Positions 20,684 through 29,443 are shown, numbered from the stretch's first letter. The stretch is DNA of 64,000 bases from Microbacterium neungamense (GCF_024971095.1 NZ_CP069717.1:2418001-2482000), one strand, 5' to 3'. Numbers and translations: made by a program. The notes: a model not told the origin generated them from the letters alone.

Positions 20684-21987
20684 TGACGACGACCACCCTC
20701 GAGGGCATCCTGTTCCGGTTCGCGACGGCCGGCTCCGTGGACGACGGCAAGTCGACCCTGGTGGGCCGCCTGCTGCACGACGCGAAGGCGATCCTCGCCG
20801 ACCAGCTGGAGCAGGTCGCTCGCACCTCGGCCGAGCGCGGCTTCGCGCACGGCGAGTTCGACTTCGCGCTGCTCACCGACGGCCTGCGCGCCGAGCGCGA
20901 GCAGGGCATCACGATCGACGTCGCCTACCGCTACCTCGCCACAGACCGGCGCACCTTCATCCTCGCCGACTGCCCCGGCCACGTGCAGTACACCCGGAAC
21001 ATGGTCACCGGGGCGGCGACCGCGGACGCCGTCTTGGTGCTCGTCGACGTCCGCAAGGGCGTGCTCGAGCAGACGCGCCGGCACCTCGCCGTCGCCTCGC
21101 TGCTGCGTGTGCCGCACGTCATCCTCGCCGTGAACAAGATCGACCTCGTCGGCTTCGACGAGCGGGTGTTCCGTGCCGTGGAGGCGGATGCCCGGGCCGT
21201 GGCCCGGGAGCTCGGCATCCCGGCGGCGCACGTCGTCCCGGTGTCGGCGCTGCAGGGCGACAACGTCGCCGAGGCATCCGACCGCACCCCGTGGTACGAC
21301 GGGCCCGCTCTGCTGGAGCTGCTGGAGACGCTGCCCGCCGAGTCCGAGATCGACGACGTGCGCGGACGGTTCCGCCTGCCGGTGCAGTCCGTGATCCGGC
21401 CCCAGGGCGGGCTCGCGCCGGGAGAGGATGCCGAGGCGCTGCGCGACTACCGCGGCTTCACCGGCCGGGTGTCCTCGGGCTCGGTGCGCGTCGGCGACCG
21501 CGTCGAGGTCTTCCCCGGCGGGCACGAGACGACGGTCACCGGCATCCGCGTCGCCGGGCGCGAGAGCGATGAGGCGCACGCTGCGCAGTCCGTCGCGCTC
21601 ACCCTCGCGGACGAGATCGACGCCGCCCGCGGGTCCGTGATCGCGGCGGCCGGCACCGGGCTCACCGGCTACCGGCAGGCGGAGGCGGAGATCTTCCACC
21701 TCGACCCCCGCCCGCTCATCCCCGGCGACGAGGTGCTGGTCAAGCACGGCACCGCCACCGTCCGCGCGCTGGTGAGCGAGGTCACCTCCAGCCGCGACCT
21801 GGAGACCCTGGCCCACCAGCCCACCTCCGAGCTGCGCGTGAACGACATCGGCCGGGTGCGCCTGCGCTTCGCCGCCGAGCTCCCGCTGCAGCGCTACGCC
21901 GACGACCGCGACGGCGGCGCGCTGCTGCTCATCCACCTCGGCGACGGCGCCACGCTCGCCGCCGCGACCATCACGTCCCTGGGCTGA
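20683..21987 (+). CDS. cysN: Sulfate adenylyltransferase subunit 1 (GTPase)
   Basis: A 434-residue EF-Tu-like GTPase that drives APS formation by CysD. The G domain shows the P-loop GSVDDGKSTLVGRLLHD, G2/G3 elements (EREQGITIDVAYRYL and LADCPGHVQYTRNM) and the G4 motif NKID. Two beta-barrel domains follow (about 225-434). There is no fused CysC kinase, so APS goes straight to CysH. The ATG at 20683 overlaps the cysD TGA. Followed by ssuA after 58 bp. Confidence 0.95.
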   Translation: MTTTTLEGILFRFATAGSVDDGKSTLVGRLLHDAKAILADQLEQVARTSAERGFAHGEFDFALLTDGLRAEREQGITIDVAYRYLATDRRTFILADCPGHVQYTRNMVTGAATADAVLVLVDVRKGVLEQTRRHLAVASLLRVPHVILAVNKIDLVGFDERVFRAVEADARAVARELGIPAAHVVPVSALQGDNVAEASDRTPWYDGPALLELLETLPAESEIDDVRGRFRLPVQSVIRPQGGLAPGEDAEALRDYRGFTGRVSSGSVRVGDRVEVFPGGHETTVTGIRVAGRESDEAHAAQSVALTLADEIDAARGSVIAAAGTGLTGYRQAEAEIFHLDPRPLIPGDEVLVKHGTATVRALVSEVTSSRDLETLAHQPTSELRVNDIGRVRLRFAAELPLQRYADDRDGGALLLIHLGDGATLAAATITSLG

Positions 21988-22045
21988 ACCGGCCCCGGGC
22001 ATCCGACACCGACCCGCAACACCCGACCCTGCGAAGGAGGCGACA

Positions 22046-23107
22046 GTGAACACCGTCCGTACGACCGCGACCATCACCATCCTGGGAGTGGCCGCCGCCA
22101 TGCTGGCCGGCTGCCAGTCGGCATCCGCCGAACCGCAGGAGGAGGCGGCCGCGCTGCGCCTCGGCTACTTCGCCAACCTCACCCACGCGCCGGCGCTCGT
22201 CGGCGTCGAGGAGGACCTGTTCGAGGACGCCCTGGGCGGGATCGACCTGGAGACGCAGATCTTCAACGCCGGGCCGGCCGCCGTCGAGGCGCTCTCCGCG
22301 GGCGCGATCGACGCCGCCTACATCGGCCCGAGCCCGGCGATCAACACCTACATCCAGTCCCGCGGGAAGTCCGCCGTGATCGTCGCCGGCGCGGCATCCG
22401 GTGGTGCGGCGCTCGTCGTCCGCGAGGGCATCGACACCCCCGAGGACCTGGAGGGAGCGACCCTCGCCACCCCGCAGCTCGGCAACACGCAGGACGTGGC
22501 GCTGCGCGCCTGGCTGGCGGACGAGGGCTTCGAGACCTCGACCTCCGGCGGCGGCGATGTGGCGATCGTCCCGACCGAGAACGCCCAGACGCTGACCCTC
22601 TTCCAGTCCGGCGACGTCGACGGCGCCTGGCTGCCGGAGCCGTGGGCGTCGCGCCTGGTCGTCGATGCCGGCGCGCACGTGCTGGTCGACGAGCGCGAGC
22701 TGTGGCCGGATGGCGAGTTCCCGACCACGGTGCTGCTCGTGCGCGCGGACTTCGCGCAGCAGCATCCGGATGCCGTGGAGAAGCTGCTGCAGGGCCACCT
22801 CGCCGCCCTGGACTGGATCGAGGAGCACCCGGACGAGCTGGGCGGTGCCATCAACGCGGCGCTGGACCAGGCGACCGGCAAGGCCCTCGCCGAACCCGTG
22901 CTCGCGCGCGCCCTGGAGAACGTCGCGTTCACGGCCGACCCGCACGCCGCCGCGTTCGAGGAGCTCGTCGCCGACGGCGTCGCCGCCGGCACGCAGAAGG
23001 ACGGCTCGATCGAGGGGCTGTTCGACCTGTCGATCCTGAACCGGCTGCTCGAGGAGTCCGGCGCGGAGCCGGTGGACGACGCCGGGCTCGGGAGGGCGGA
23101 ACCGTGA
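22046..23107 (+). CDS. ssuA: Sulfonate/aliphatic sulfur ABC substrate-binding lipoprotein
   Basis: A 353-residue lipoprotein: hydrophobic signal, then the lipobox LAGC with C23 as the lipidated residue. The mature part is an SsuA/TauA/NMT1-like binding protein (LRLGYFANLTHAPALVGVEEDLFEDA, then AGPAAVEALSAGAIDAAYIGPSPAINTY), the fold used for alkanesulfonates, taurine and other small anions. It is anchored outside the membrane and delivers ligand to SsuC. It sits directly behind cysN and overlaps ssuB by four bases (GTGA). The sulfur-gene context makes sulfonate the best guess. A good GGAGG precedes the start. Confidence 0.85.
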   Translation: MNTVRTTATITILGVAAAMLAGCQSASAEPQEEAAALRLGYFANLTHAPALVGVEEDLFEDALGGIDLETQIFNAGPAAVEALSAGAIDAAYIGPSPAINTYIQSRGKSAVIVAGAASGGAALVVREGIDTPEDLEGATLATPQLGNTQDVALRAWLADEGFETSTSGGGDVAIVPTENAQTLTLFQSGDVDGAWLPEPWASRLVVDAGAHVLVDERELWPDGEFPTTVLLVRADFAQQHPDAVEKLLQGHLAALDWIEEHPDELGGAINAALDQATGKALAEPVLARALENVAFTADPHAAAFEELVADGVAAGTQKDGSIEGLFDLSILNRLLEESGAEPVDDAGLGRAEP

Positions 23108-23946
23108 CCGCCGAGCCCACCCTCACGGTGGAGCGGACCATCGGCGCCACGGCCCCGCTCGCCCCGAGCTTCGACGGCGTCACCCCGTTGCGCCCGCCCG
23201 CGGAGCCGGTTCCGCCGGCCGTCCGCATCGACCACGTGTCCAAGCGCTACGGCTCCGGGCCGCTCGTGCTCGACGACATCTCGCTCGACATCGCACCCGG
23301 CGAGTTCCTGTGCCTGCTCGGGGCATCCGGATGCGGCAAATCGACGCTGCTGAACCTCATCGCCGGCCTGGAGCCGGTCACCTCCGGCAGCATCGTCACC
23401 CCCGACGGCGGGGCCGCGGTGATGTTCCAGGAGGCCGCGCTGATGCCGTGGCTGAGCGCCGCCCGCAACGTCGAGCTCGCCCTGCGGCTGCGCGGGATGC
23501 CCCGCGGCGAGCGCCGCGTCGAGGCGCGCCGGCTGCTGGCCACCGTGAACCTCGCCGACGCCGCCGACAAGCGCCCGCACGAGCTCTCCGGGGGGATGCG
23601 GCAGCGCGTCGCCCTGGCCCGGGCACTCGCGCAGGAGCGCTCGGTGCTGCTGATGGACGAGCCGTTCGCGGCCCTGGACGCCATCACCCGCGACCTGCTG
23701 CACGAGGAGCTGGAGCGGGTGTGGCGGGCCACCGGCCGCACCATCGTGTTCGTCACCCACAACGTGCGCGAGGCGGCGCGCCTCGGCCAGCGGGTCGTCC
23801 TGCTCTCCAGCCGGCCCGGCCGGATCGCCGGCGAGTGGCGGGTGTCCAGCACGGGCCCGCGCCGGATCGAGTCCCCGGAGGTGTCGGCGCTCGCGACCGA
23901 GATCACCGCCGAGCTGCGGAAGGAGATCCGCCGCAATGCCCACTGA
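23104..23946 (+). CDS. ssuB: Sulfonate ABC transporter ATP-binding protein
   Basis: A 280-residue ABC ATPase. After an unconserved 40-residue leader come the Walker A GASGCGKSTLLNL, the Q-loop in VMFQEAALMPWLSAARN, the signature LSGGMRQRVALARAL, Walker B VLLMDEPFAALD and the switch His in VFVTHNVREA. The arrangement and the MPWL segment are typical of the SsuB/TauB branch. It powers SsuC. GTG start overlaps ssuA, and the end overlaps ssuC by 11 bases, indicating tight translational coupling. Confidence 0.92.
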   Translation: MTAEPTLTVERTIGATAPLAPSFDGVTPLRPPAEPVPPAVRIDHVSKRYGSGPLVLDDISLDIAPGEFLCLLGASGCGKSTLLNLIAGLEPVTSGSIVTPDGGAAVMFQEAALMPWLSAARNVELALRLRGMPRGERRVEARRLLATVNLADAADKRPHELSGGMRQRVALARALAQERSVLLMDEPFAALDAITRDLLHEELERVWRATGRTIVFVTHNVREAARLGQRVVLLSSRPGRIAGEWRVSSTGPRRIESPEVSALATEITAELRKEIRRNAH

Positions 23947-24850
23947 CCTCCGCACCCCCGGCGACGTCGACCTCCGCCCCGCTCCCGAGGACGAGCTGCA
24001 GACGCTCGCCGCGGGCCTGGACCGTCTGCAGTCCGAGGAGTCCCGGCGCCGCTCCCCCTGGCGCGAGGTGCTGTCGAAGACGCTCCCGCCGGTCCTGCTG
24101 CTGCTGACCCTGCTGGCCGCCTGGCAGGCGTACGTCGTCATCGCGCAGCCGCGCCCCGACCTCGCCCCCGGCCCGCTCGACGTCGCCGCGGCGATCGGCG
24201 ACGCGTGGGCGCAGGGGCGGCTGCAGGAGGCGGTGCTCACCAGCCTCGAGCGCGGGATCCTCGGCTTCGCGATCGCCATCCTCGTCGGCACCCCGCTGGG
24301 GATGCTGCTGGCCGAGTCGCGACCGCTGCGGCGGGCCGCGGGTCCCCTGATCTCCGGACTGCAGGTGCTGCCCTCCGTGGCATGGGTTCCCGCCGCGATC
24401 ATCTGGTTCGGCCTGACCGACGCGACGGTCTACTTCGTCATCCTGATGGGCGCGATCCCGTCGATCGTGAACGGGCTGCTCTCCGGCATCGACCAGGTGC
24501 CGCCCCAGCTGCGCCGCGTCGGCACCGTCCTCGGCGCCTCGCGGTGGCAGCTGGCCACCGAGATCGTGCTGCCCGCGGCCATGCCCGGATACCTCGCCGG
24601 CATCAAGCAGGGCTGGGCGTTCGCGTGGCGCTCCCTGATGGCGGCGGAGATCATCGCCTTCGGCGGCACGATCGGCTTCGGCCTCGGCTCGATGCTGCAG
24701 CAGTCGCGCGAACTCGCCGACCTCGCCGGCGTCCTCGCCACGATCCTGCTGATCCTCGCGATCGGCATCCTCATCGAACTCGTCCTGTTCGGGCCGCTGG
24801 AGCGGCGACTGCTGCGCCGCCGCGGGCTGCTCACGGAAGGAACCTCATGA
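23936..24850 (+). CDS. ssuC: Sulfonate ABC transporter permease
   Basis: A 304-residue permease with a hydrophilic N-terminus of about 45 residues, then six predicted membrane helices beginning VLLLLTLLAAWQAYVVI. The EAA-like cytosolic loop that contacts the ATPase is visible at QLRRVGTVLGASRWQLATEIVLPAAMPGYLAGI. This matches the SsuC/TauC family and fits the adjacent SsuA and SsuB. Its stop overlaps the start of cobA (ATGA), linking sulfonate uptake with siroheme synthesis in one transcript. Confidence 0.92.
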   Translation: MPTDLRTPGDVDLRPAPEDELQTLAAGLDRLQSEESRRRSPWREVLSKTLPPVLLLLTLLAAWQAYVVIAQPRPDLAPGPLDVAAAIGDAWAQGRLQEAVLTSLERGILGFAIAILVGTPLGMLLAESRPLRRAAGPLISGLQVLPSVAWVPAAIIWFGLTDATVYFVILMGAIPSIVNGLLSGIDQVPPQLRRVGTVLGASRWQLATEIVLPAAMPGYLAGIKQGWAFAWRSLMAAEIIAFGGTIGFGLGSMLQQSRELADLAGVLATILLILAIGILIELVLFGPLERRLLRRRGLLTEGTS

Positions 24851-25785
24851 CCACCGGAACCGTCACCCTGGTCGGCGCCGGCCCCGGCGACGCCGGCCTG
24901 CTCACCCTCCGCGGCCTGCGCGCGCTGCGCGCCGCCGACGTCATCGTCGCCGACAGGCTCGGCGCCCGCGCCGTGCTCGACCAGCTCGCCGCCGAGGGCG
25001 AGCGGCTGCGCGCCGAGATCGTCGACGTCGGCAAGCATCCGGGCCACCACCCGGTGCCGCAGGAGCGCATCAACGCCCTGCTGGTCCGGTACGCCCGCGA
25101 GGGCAAGGCGGTCGTCCGCCTCAAGGGCGGCGACCCGTTCGTGTTCGGCCGCGGCCGCGAGGAGCAGCTGTACTGCCAGGCCGAGGGCGTGCCGGTCGAG
25201 GTCGTCCCCGGGGTGACCAGCGCCGTGTCGGTGCCAGCGGTGGCCGGCATCCCGCTCACGCACCGCGGCGTCGCGGCGGCGTTCACAGTCGCCAGCGCGC
25301 ACGATCCGCTCGAGGAGCTGCCCGGCGGCCGCGACCACACCGTGGTGCTGCTGATGGGGGTGGGCACGCTCGCGCACGCCGCGCACGTGCTCTCGCTCGG
25401 CGAGCGCGGCACCGGATGCCCGGTCGCGATCGTCGAGGACGGGTACGGCGACCGCGAGCGCGTCACCGTCGCCACCCTCGGCGACATCGCCCGGGTCGCC
25501 GCGGCCCGCCGGGTGCGCAACCCGGCCGTGATCGTCGTCGGCGACGTCGTCCGGCTCAGCCCGCACGCCCCCGCCGGCCTCGGCACCACCGCCGCCGGGG
25601 ACGCGGCCCCGAACACTTCGGGGGTCGACACGCCACGTGTCGGACGGGATGCCCCGCAGCATCCGGCATCCGGCGTGTCGACCCCCGAACTGCAAGCCCT
25701 GGTGACCCGCATCGTCGCGGCGTTCGACGCCGGCCTGGCCGTCGACGCCGGACTCGCCGACAGCACCACCTCGCGCACCCGTTGA
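24847..25785 (+). CDS. cobA: Uroporphyrinogen-III C-methyltransferase (siroheme branch)
   Basis: A 312-residue SAM-dependent methylase that converts uroporphyrinogen III to precorrin-2, the first committed step to siroheme. Motifs in order: TLVGAGPGDAGLLTLRGLRAL, DVGKHPGHHPVPQERIN, VRLKGGDPFVFGRGREE, VEVVPGVTSAVSVPA and GIPLTHRGVA. The catalytic core ends near residue 245 (VIVVGDVVRLSP). The remaining tail contains residues encoded by an 18-bp inverted repeat (25617-25689) and is not conserved. The dehydrogenase needed next (SirC/Met8) is not seen in this window; CbiX at 16296 does the final chelation. Confidence 0.92.
   Translation: MTTGTVTLVGAGPGDAGLLTLRGLRALRAADVIVADRLGARAVLDQLAAEGERLRAEIVDVGKHPGHHPVPQERINALLVRYAREGKAVVRLKGGDPFVFGRGREEQLYCQAEGVPVEVVPGVTSAVSVPAVAGIPLTHRGVAAAFTVASAHDPLEELPGGRDHTVVLLMGVGTLAHAAHVLSLGERGTGCPVAIVEDGYGDRERVTVATLGDIARVAAARRVRNPAVIVVGDVVRLSPHAPAGLGTTAAGDAAPNTSGVDTPRVGRDAPQHPASGVSTPELQALVTRIVAAFDAGLAVDAGLADSTTSRTR
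25617..25689. repeat. 18-bp perfect inverted repeat inside cobA
   Basis: TTCGGGGGTCGACACGCC at 25617-25634 is exactly complementary to 25672-25689, with a 37-base spacer that itself contains CACGTG. It is translated in frame as part of the CobA tail. It looks like a REP-type palindromic element rather than a terminator, since it is internal to a gene. Confidence 0.8.
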
Positions 25786-25819
25786 CCCCGCGCGAACCGT
25801 CCACCCGAAAGGCCCCGTC

Positions 25820-27226
25820 ATGACCTCTCACCCGCTGCGCGTCGCGATCGTCGGCGCCGGTCCCGCCGGCATCTACGCCGGGAACATCCTCACCGCCGCC
25901 GTCGCCGCCGGATCCGCCGGCCCTGACCTCAGCGGCGTCGAGATCGACCTGTTCGACTCGCTGCCCGCGCCGTACGGGCTGATCCGCTATGGCGTCGCCC
26001 CCGACCACCCGCGCATCAAGGGCATCGTCACCTCGCTGCACGAGATGCTCGACGCGCGGACCGAGGGGGCCGGGCGCCGCGGCATCCGCTTCCTCGGCAA
26101 CGTCGAGGTCGGGCGCGACGTCGCCCTGGACGAGCTGCGCGGCCGCTATCACGCGGTGATCCTCGCCACCGGCGCGATCCGCGACGCCGCCCTGGACATC
26201 CCCGGGGTCGACCTGCCCGGCTCCTACGGGGCGGCGGACTTCGTGGCCTGGTACGACGGGCACCCCGACGTGCCGCGCACCTGGCCGCTGGACGCCCGCG
26301 AGGTCGCGGTGATCGGCAACGGCAACGTGGCCCTCGACGTCGCGCGCGTGCTCGCCAAGCAGGCGGAGGATCTGCGCAGCACCGAGGTGCCCGACAACGT
26401 CCTGGCAGGCCTCGAGGCCTCGGCCGTCACCGACGTGCACGTGTTCGGCCGCCGGGGCCCGGCGGACATCAAGTTCACCCCGATCGAGCTGCGCGAGCTG
26501 GGCGAGGTGCGCGACCTCGACATCGTGCTGCACGACGAGGACTTCGAAGGCGTCGACCCGGCATCCGCCCCCAACAACCAGCTCAAGGTGATGCTGCGCA
26601 CCCTCAACACGTGGCGCACCCGGCCCGCGATCGGGGCGTCGCGGCGGCTGCACCTGCACTTCTGGCACGCGCCGGTGGAGATCACCGGCGACGGCCGCGT
26701 CGAGGGCATCCGCTTCGAGCGCACCGCGCCGGACGGCACCGGCGGCATCGCCGGCACCGGCGAGTTCCGCGAGTACCCGGTGCATGCGGTCTACCGCGCG
26801 GTCGGATACTTCGGCTCGGAGGTGCTCGGCGCGCCCTTCGACGCGCGCCGCGGCGTGGTGCCCAACGAGGAGGGCAGGGTGACGGATGCCGACGGCGCCG
26901 CCATCCCGGGGCTGTACGCCACCGGCTGGATCAAGCGCGGCCCGGTGGGCCTGATCGGTCACACCAAGTCGGACGCCACCGAGACCATCGCGCACCTCGT
27001 CGCCGACGCCGCCGCCGGGCGGCTGGACGCCCCGGCCGAGGCCGAGGACATCGCCGCGGTGCTGGAAGCCCGCGGGGTCGAGGTCACCACGTGGGACGGC
27101 TGGCTGGCACTGGATGCGCACGAGCGCGCCCTCGGCGAGACGCACGTGCACACCCGCGAGCGGGTCAAGGTCGTGCCGCGGGAGGAGCAGGTCGCGATCT
27201 CGCGCGCGGAGGTGCTGACCCCGTGA
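25820..27226 (+). CDS. fpr: Ferredoxin/adrenodoxin-type NADP+ reductase
   Basis: A 468-residue FAD enzyme of the FprA/adrenodoxin reductase family that passes electrons from NADPH to ferredoxin. The FAD dinucleotide fold starts the protein (RVAIVGAGPAGIYAGNIL), followed by APYGLIRYGVAPDHPRIK, the NADP-binding VAVIGNGNVALDVARVL, and the C-terminal YATGWIKRGPVGLIGHTKSD. Length and motifs match the family. Next to the fdxA gene (four-base overlap) and in the same transcript as sir, it most likely supplies reducing power for sulfite reduction. Confidence 0.93.
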   Translation: MTSHPLRVAIVGAGPAGIYAGNILTAAVAAGSAGPDLSGVEIDLFDSLPAPYGLIRYGVAPDHPRIKGIVTSLHEMLDARTEGAGRRGIRFLGNVEVGRDVALDELRGRYHAVILATGAIRDAALDIPGVDLPGSYGAADFVAWYDGHPDVPRTWPLDAREVAVIGNGNVALDVARVLAKQAEDLRSTEVPDNVLAGLEASAVTDVHVFGRRGPADIKFTPIELRELGEVRDLDIVLHDEDFEGVDPASAPNNQLKVMLRTLNTWRTRPAIGASRRLHLHFWHAPVEITGDGRVEGIRFERTAPDGTGGIAGTGEFREYPVHAVYRAVGYFGSEVLGAPFDARRGVVPNEEGRVTDADGAAIPGLYATGWIKRGPVGLIGHTKSDATETIAHLVADAAAGRLDAPAEAEDIAAVLEARGVEVTTWDGWLALDAHERALGETHVHTRERVKVVPREEQVAISRAEVLTP

Positions 27227-27552
27227 CCTACGTGATCGCGCTGCCGTGCGTCGATGTGAAGGATCGTGCCTGCATCGACGAGTGCCCCGTCGACTGCATC
27301 TACGAGGGGGAGCGCTCGCTGTACATCCACCCCGACGAGTGCGTCGACTGCGGGGCCTGCGAGCCGGTCTGCCCGGTGGAGGCGATCTACTACGAGGACG
27401 ACCTGCCCGAGGAGTGGCAGGACTACTACACCGCGAACGTGGAGTTCTTCGACGAGATCGGCTCCCCCGGCGGCGCCGCGAAGGTCGGCGTCATCCCGCG
27501 CGACCACCCACTGGTCGCGGCCCTGCCAGCGCAGGACGGCGGCCATGACTGA
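27223..27552 (+). CDS. fdxA: Seven-iron ferredoxin
   Basis: A 109-residue FdxA-type ferredoxin with [3Fe-4S] and [4Fe-4S] clusters. The N-terminal half shows CVDVKDRACIDECPVDCI and the second ECVDCGACEPVCPVEAI, the standard cysteine spacing of the actinobacterial seven-iron class. A C-terminal extension (EEWQDYYTANVEFFDEIGSPGGA) is typical. GTG start overlaps the fpr stop. It is the probable electron carrier from Fpr to Sir. Confidence 0.95.
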   Translation: MTYVIALPCVDVKDRACIDECPVDCIYEGERSLYIHPDECVDCGACEPVCPVEAIYYEDDLPEEWQDYYTANVEFFDEIGSPGGAAKVGVIPRDHPLVAALPAQDGGHD

Positions 27553-28465
27553 GTACGACGTCCTCATCGTCGGCGGCGGGCCGGCCGGGCTGTCGGCGGC
27601 GCTGAACCTGGGCCGGTCCCTGGCCCGGGTGCTCGTGGTGGACGCCGACCGGCCGCGCAACGCCGCCACGCTCAACTCGCACGGGTTCCTCACCCGCGAC
27701 GGGGTGCCGCCGTTCGAGCTGCGCCGCATCGCCCGGGAGGAGCTCGCCGCGTACCCGAACGTCGAGATCCGCTCGCGGGTGCGGGTCGCCGACCTGCGGG
27801 CGACGGATGCCGGATTCGCCGCCGGCATCGGGCGCCGCGAGGCCACCGAGACGGTGACCGCCCGCACCGTGCTGCTCGCCACCGGGCTGCGGGAGACCCT
27901 TCCCGATGTGCCGAACCTGCGCGGCTACTACGGCATGAGCCTGTTCAGCTGCGCCGCCTGCGACGCCTGGGAGCTGCGCGGCCGCCGGCTGGCGCTGATC
28001 GGCGAGTCGGCCGATCTCGCCGACCGCGCCCGGCTGATCGCGCGCTGGACCGAGAGCCTCACCGTGTTCACGCACGGCTCGGACGCCGTCACGACCACGG
28101 AGGAGGCGGAGCTCGCGACCGCCGGCGTCGCCGTGGTGCGCTCGCCGATCGCCGAGCTGGAGGGAGACCGCGGGCGGCTGGAAGGCATCCGTGTCGCCGA
28201 TGGGACGCGGTACGCGGTGGATGGCGGGTTCGTGCGGCCGGAGTGGGATGCCGACCTGTCGTTCCTGGACGGGATCGCCCCCGCCCGCGACGCGCACGGG
28301 CACCTGCACACCGACCGGTCGGGGCGCACCGACGTGCCCGGGCTGTACGCCGCGGGCGATGTGGCCTCCCCCGGCCCGCAGCAGCTCATCGTCGCCGCGG
28401 GCGCCGGGGCGCGCGTGGCGGCCGTGATCGTGCACGACACGATCGGCGTCGCAACCGCCCACTGA
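27545..28465 (+). CDS. Thioredoxin-reductase-like FAD oxidoreductase
   Basis: A 306-residue flavoprotein with the FAD fold YDVLIVGGGPAGLSAALNLG at the N-terminus, a redox-type CAAC motif in LFSCAACDAWEL, a reduced NADPH-binding region (LALIGESADLADRARL) and the C-terminal FAD motif PGLYAAGDVASPGPQQLIVA. It resembles the TrxB-like proteins with CxxC that lack a full pyridine-nucleotide domain. It overlaps fdxA by eight bases and ends the sulfur cluster. It may reduce a thioredoxin partner for CysH, or take electrons from FdxA like ferredoxin-dependent thioredoxin reductases; the sequence does not settle which. Confidence 0.85.
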   Translation: MTEYDVLIVGGGPAGLSAALNLGRSLARVLVVDADRPRNAATLNSHGFLTRDGVPPFELRRIAREELAAYPNVEIRSRVRVADLRATDAGFAAGIGRREATETVTARTVLLATGLRETLPDVPNLRGYYGMSLFSCAACDAWELRGRRLALIGESADLADRARLIARWTESLTVFTHGSDAVTTTEEAELATAGVAVVRSPIAELEGDRGRLEGIRVADGTRYAVDGGFVRPEWDADLSFLDGIAPARDAHGHLHTDRSGRTDVPGLYAAGDVASPGPQQLIVAAGAGARVAAVIVHDTIGVATAH

Positions 28466-28488
28466 CAGGTGACGTCAACGACGGGTGG

Positions 28489-28521
28489 CGTTTCGTCTCG
28501 CTCCGCTCGCTCAACGACCGG
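28489..28521. repeat. Dispersed CGTTTCGTCTCGCTCCGC...CAACGACCGG repeat
   Basis: A compact copy of the dispersed element also present at 19679-19720, 63714-63756 and 63843-63885. On the minus strand its CGTTGA supplies the stop codon of the agmatinase remnant. It lies between two convergent transcription units. Confidence 0.75.
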
Positions 28522-29157
28522 TGGCGGCGACCTGGGCGGCGAGGAGGGTGACGAGCTCGTACACGACGTGGCTCGCGGCGATGCCGGTCATCTGGGCGTG
28601 GTCGTAGGGTGGTGCGACCTCCACGACGTCCGCGCCGACCACGTTCCGGTCGGTGAGCGCGCGCAGGATGCGCAGCAGCTCCCGGCTGGTGAGCCCGCCG
28701 GCCTCGGGCGTGCCGGTGCCCGGCGCGTGCGCGGGGTCGAGCACGTCGATGTCGATCGAGATGTACAGCGGCTTGTCGCCGATGCGGGTGCGGATGCGGT
28801 CGATGCCGGCCTCCACGCCGTGCTCCTCGATGTACTCGCTGGAGACGATCGAGAAGCCGAGCCGCTCGTCGTCCTCCAGGTCCTGCTTGGAGTAGAGCGG
28901 ACCGCGGGTGCCGACGTGGCAGCTCGCGGTGAGGTCGATCAGCCCCTCCTCGCTCGCGCGCCGGAACGGCGTGCCGTGCGTGGTCGCCGCCGATCGTCAC
29001 GATCCGCTGCACCTTCTCGCTCAGCTCCTTCGCGGCCTTCTCGATGCCGTCGACGGCTTCGGTGAGGTTGAACGGGTTGGCCGGGATGTCACCGGCATCC
29101 ACCACCTGCGCGATCGCGAAGGGCGACACGTCCTGGGCCGGGTTGTACGGGCGCAGC
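28511..29157 (-). pseudogene. Agmatinase/arginase-family gene with 5' truncation and internal deletion
   Basis: Three joined pieces are visible. The first, LLRPYNPAQDVSPFAIAQV with VDAGDIPANPFN, starts mid-protein. It reaches IVTIGGDH, then shifts frame at about 28983 to [17 protein letters not shown]. The last part reads [23 protein letters not shown] and continues to the C-terminus. The residues between GGDH and THGTPF, which should contain the DAHxD manganese ligands (about 35 residues), are missing, and so is the N-terminal third. The enzyme could not bind its metal pair, so agmatine hydrolysis is not expected. The stop codon falls inside the dispersed repeat at 28489-28521. Confidence 0.85.
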
Positions 29158-29443
29158 AGCCGTCGCCGGTCCGCTCCAGCACCGACAGCACGAGCTCGGG
29201 GGCGGCGGCGCGGATCGCCTCGTCCTCCAGGTCCCGGTCGGCGCCGAAGAACCCCGCGGCGCGCAGCGCCGCATCCGGATCGGCCGGCCACGCGGCATCC
29301 GGACCGCCGGCCCACCCGGCATCCGGGCCCACCGACGACCCGGCATCCGGATCCAGCGGCGCGCCGAGGCGGCGCGCGGCCACGTCGAGGGCCTGGCGAT
29401 CGCTGCGCCCCTCGACCAGTACGACCGTGTGCGTCCTCGGCAT
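29158..29443 (-). pseudogene. 3'-truncated TOPRIM-domain protein
   Basis: From an ATG at 29443 the frame reads HTVVLVEGRSDRQALDVAARRL, the TOPRIM start with its catalytic Glu, followed by a Gly/Asp-rich insert made of DPDAG-like repeats, then DLEDEAIRAAAPELVLSVL. The frame is joined at about 29158 to the middle of the agmatinase gene, so the second half of the TOPRIM domain, including the DxD metal site, is lost. Related actinobacterial genes encode TOPRIM nucleotidyl-transferase/hydrolase-like proteins of about 200 residues. It is divergent to the UMF1 transporter. Confidence 0.7.
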
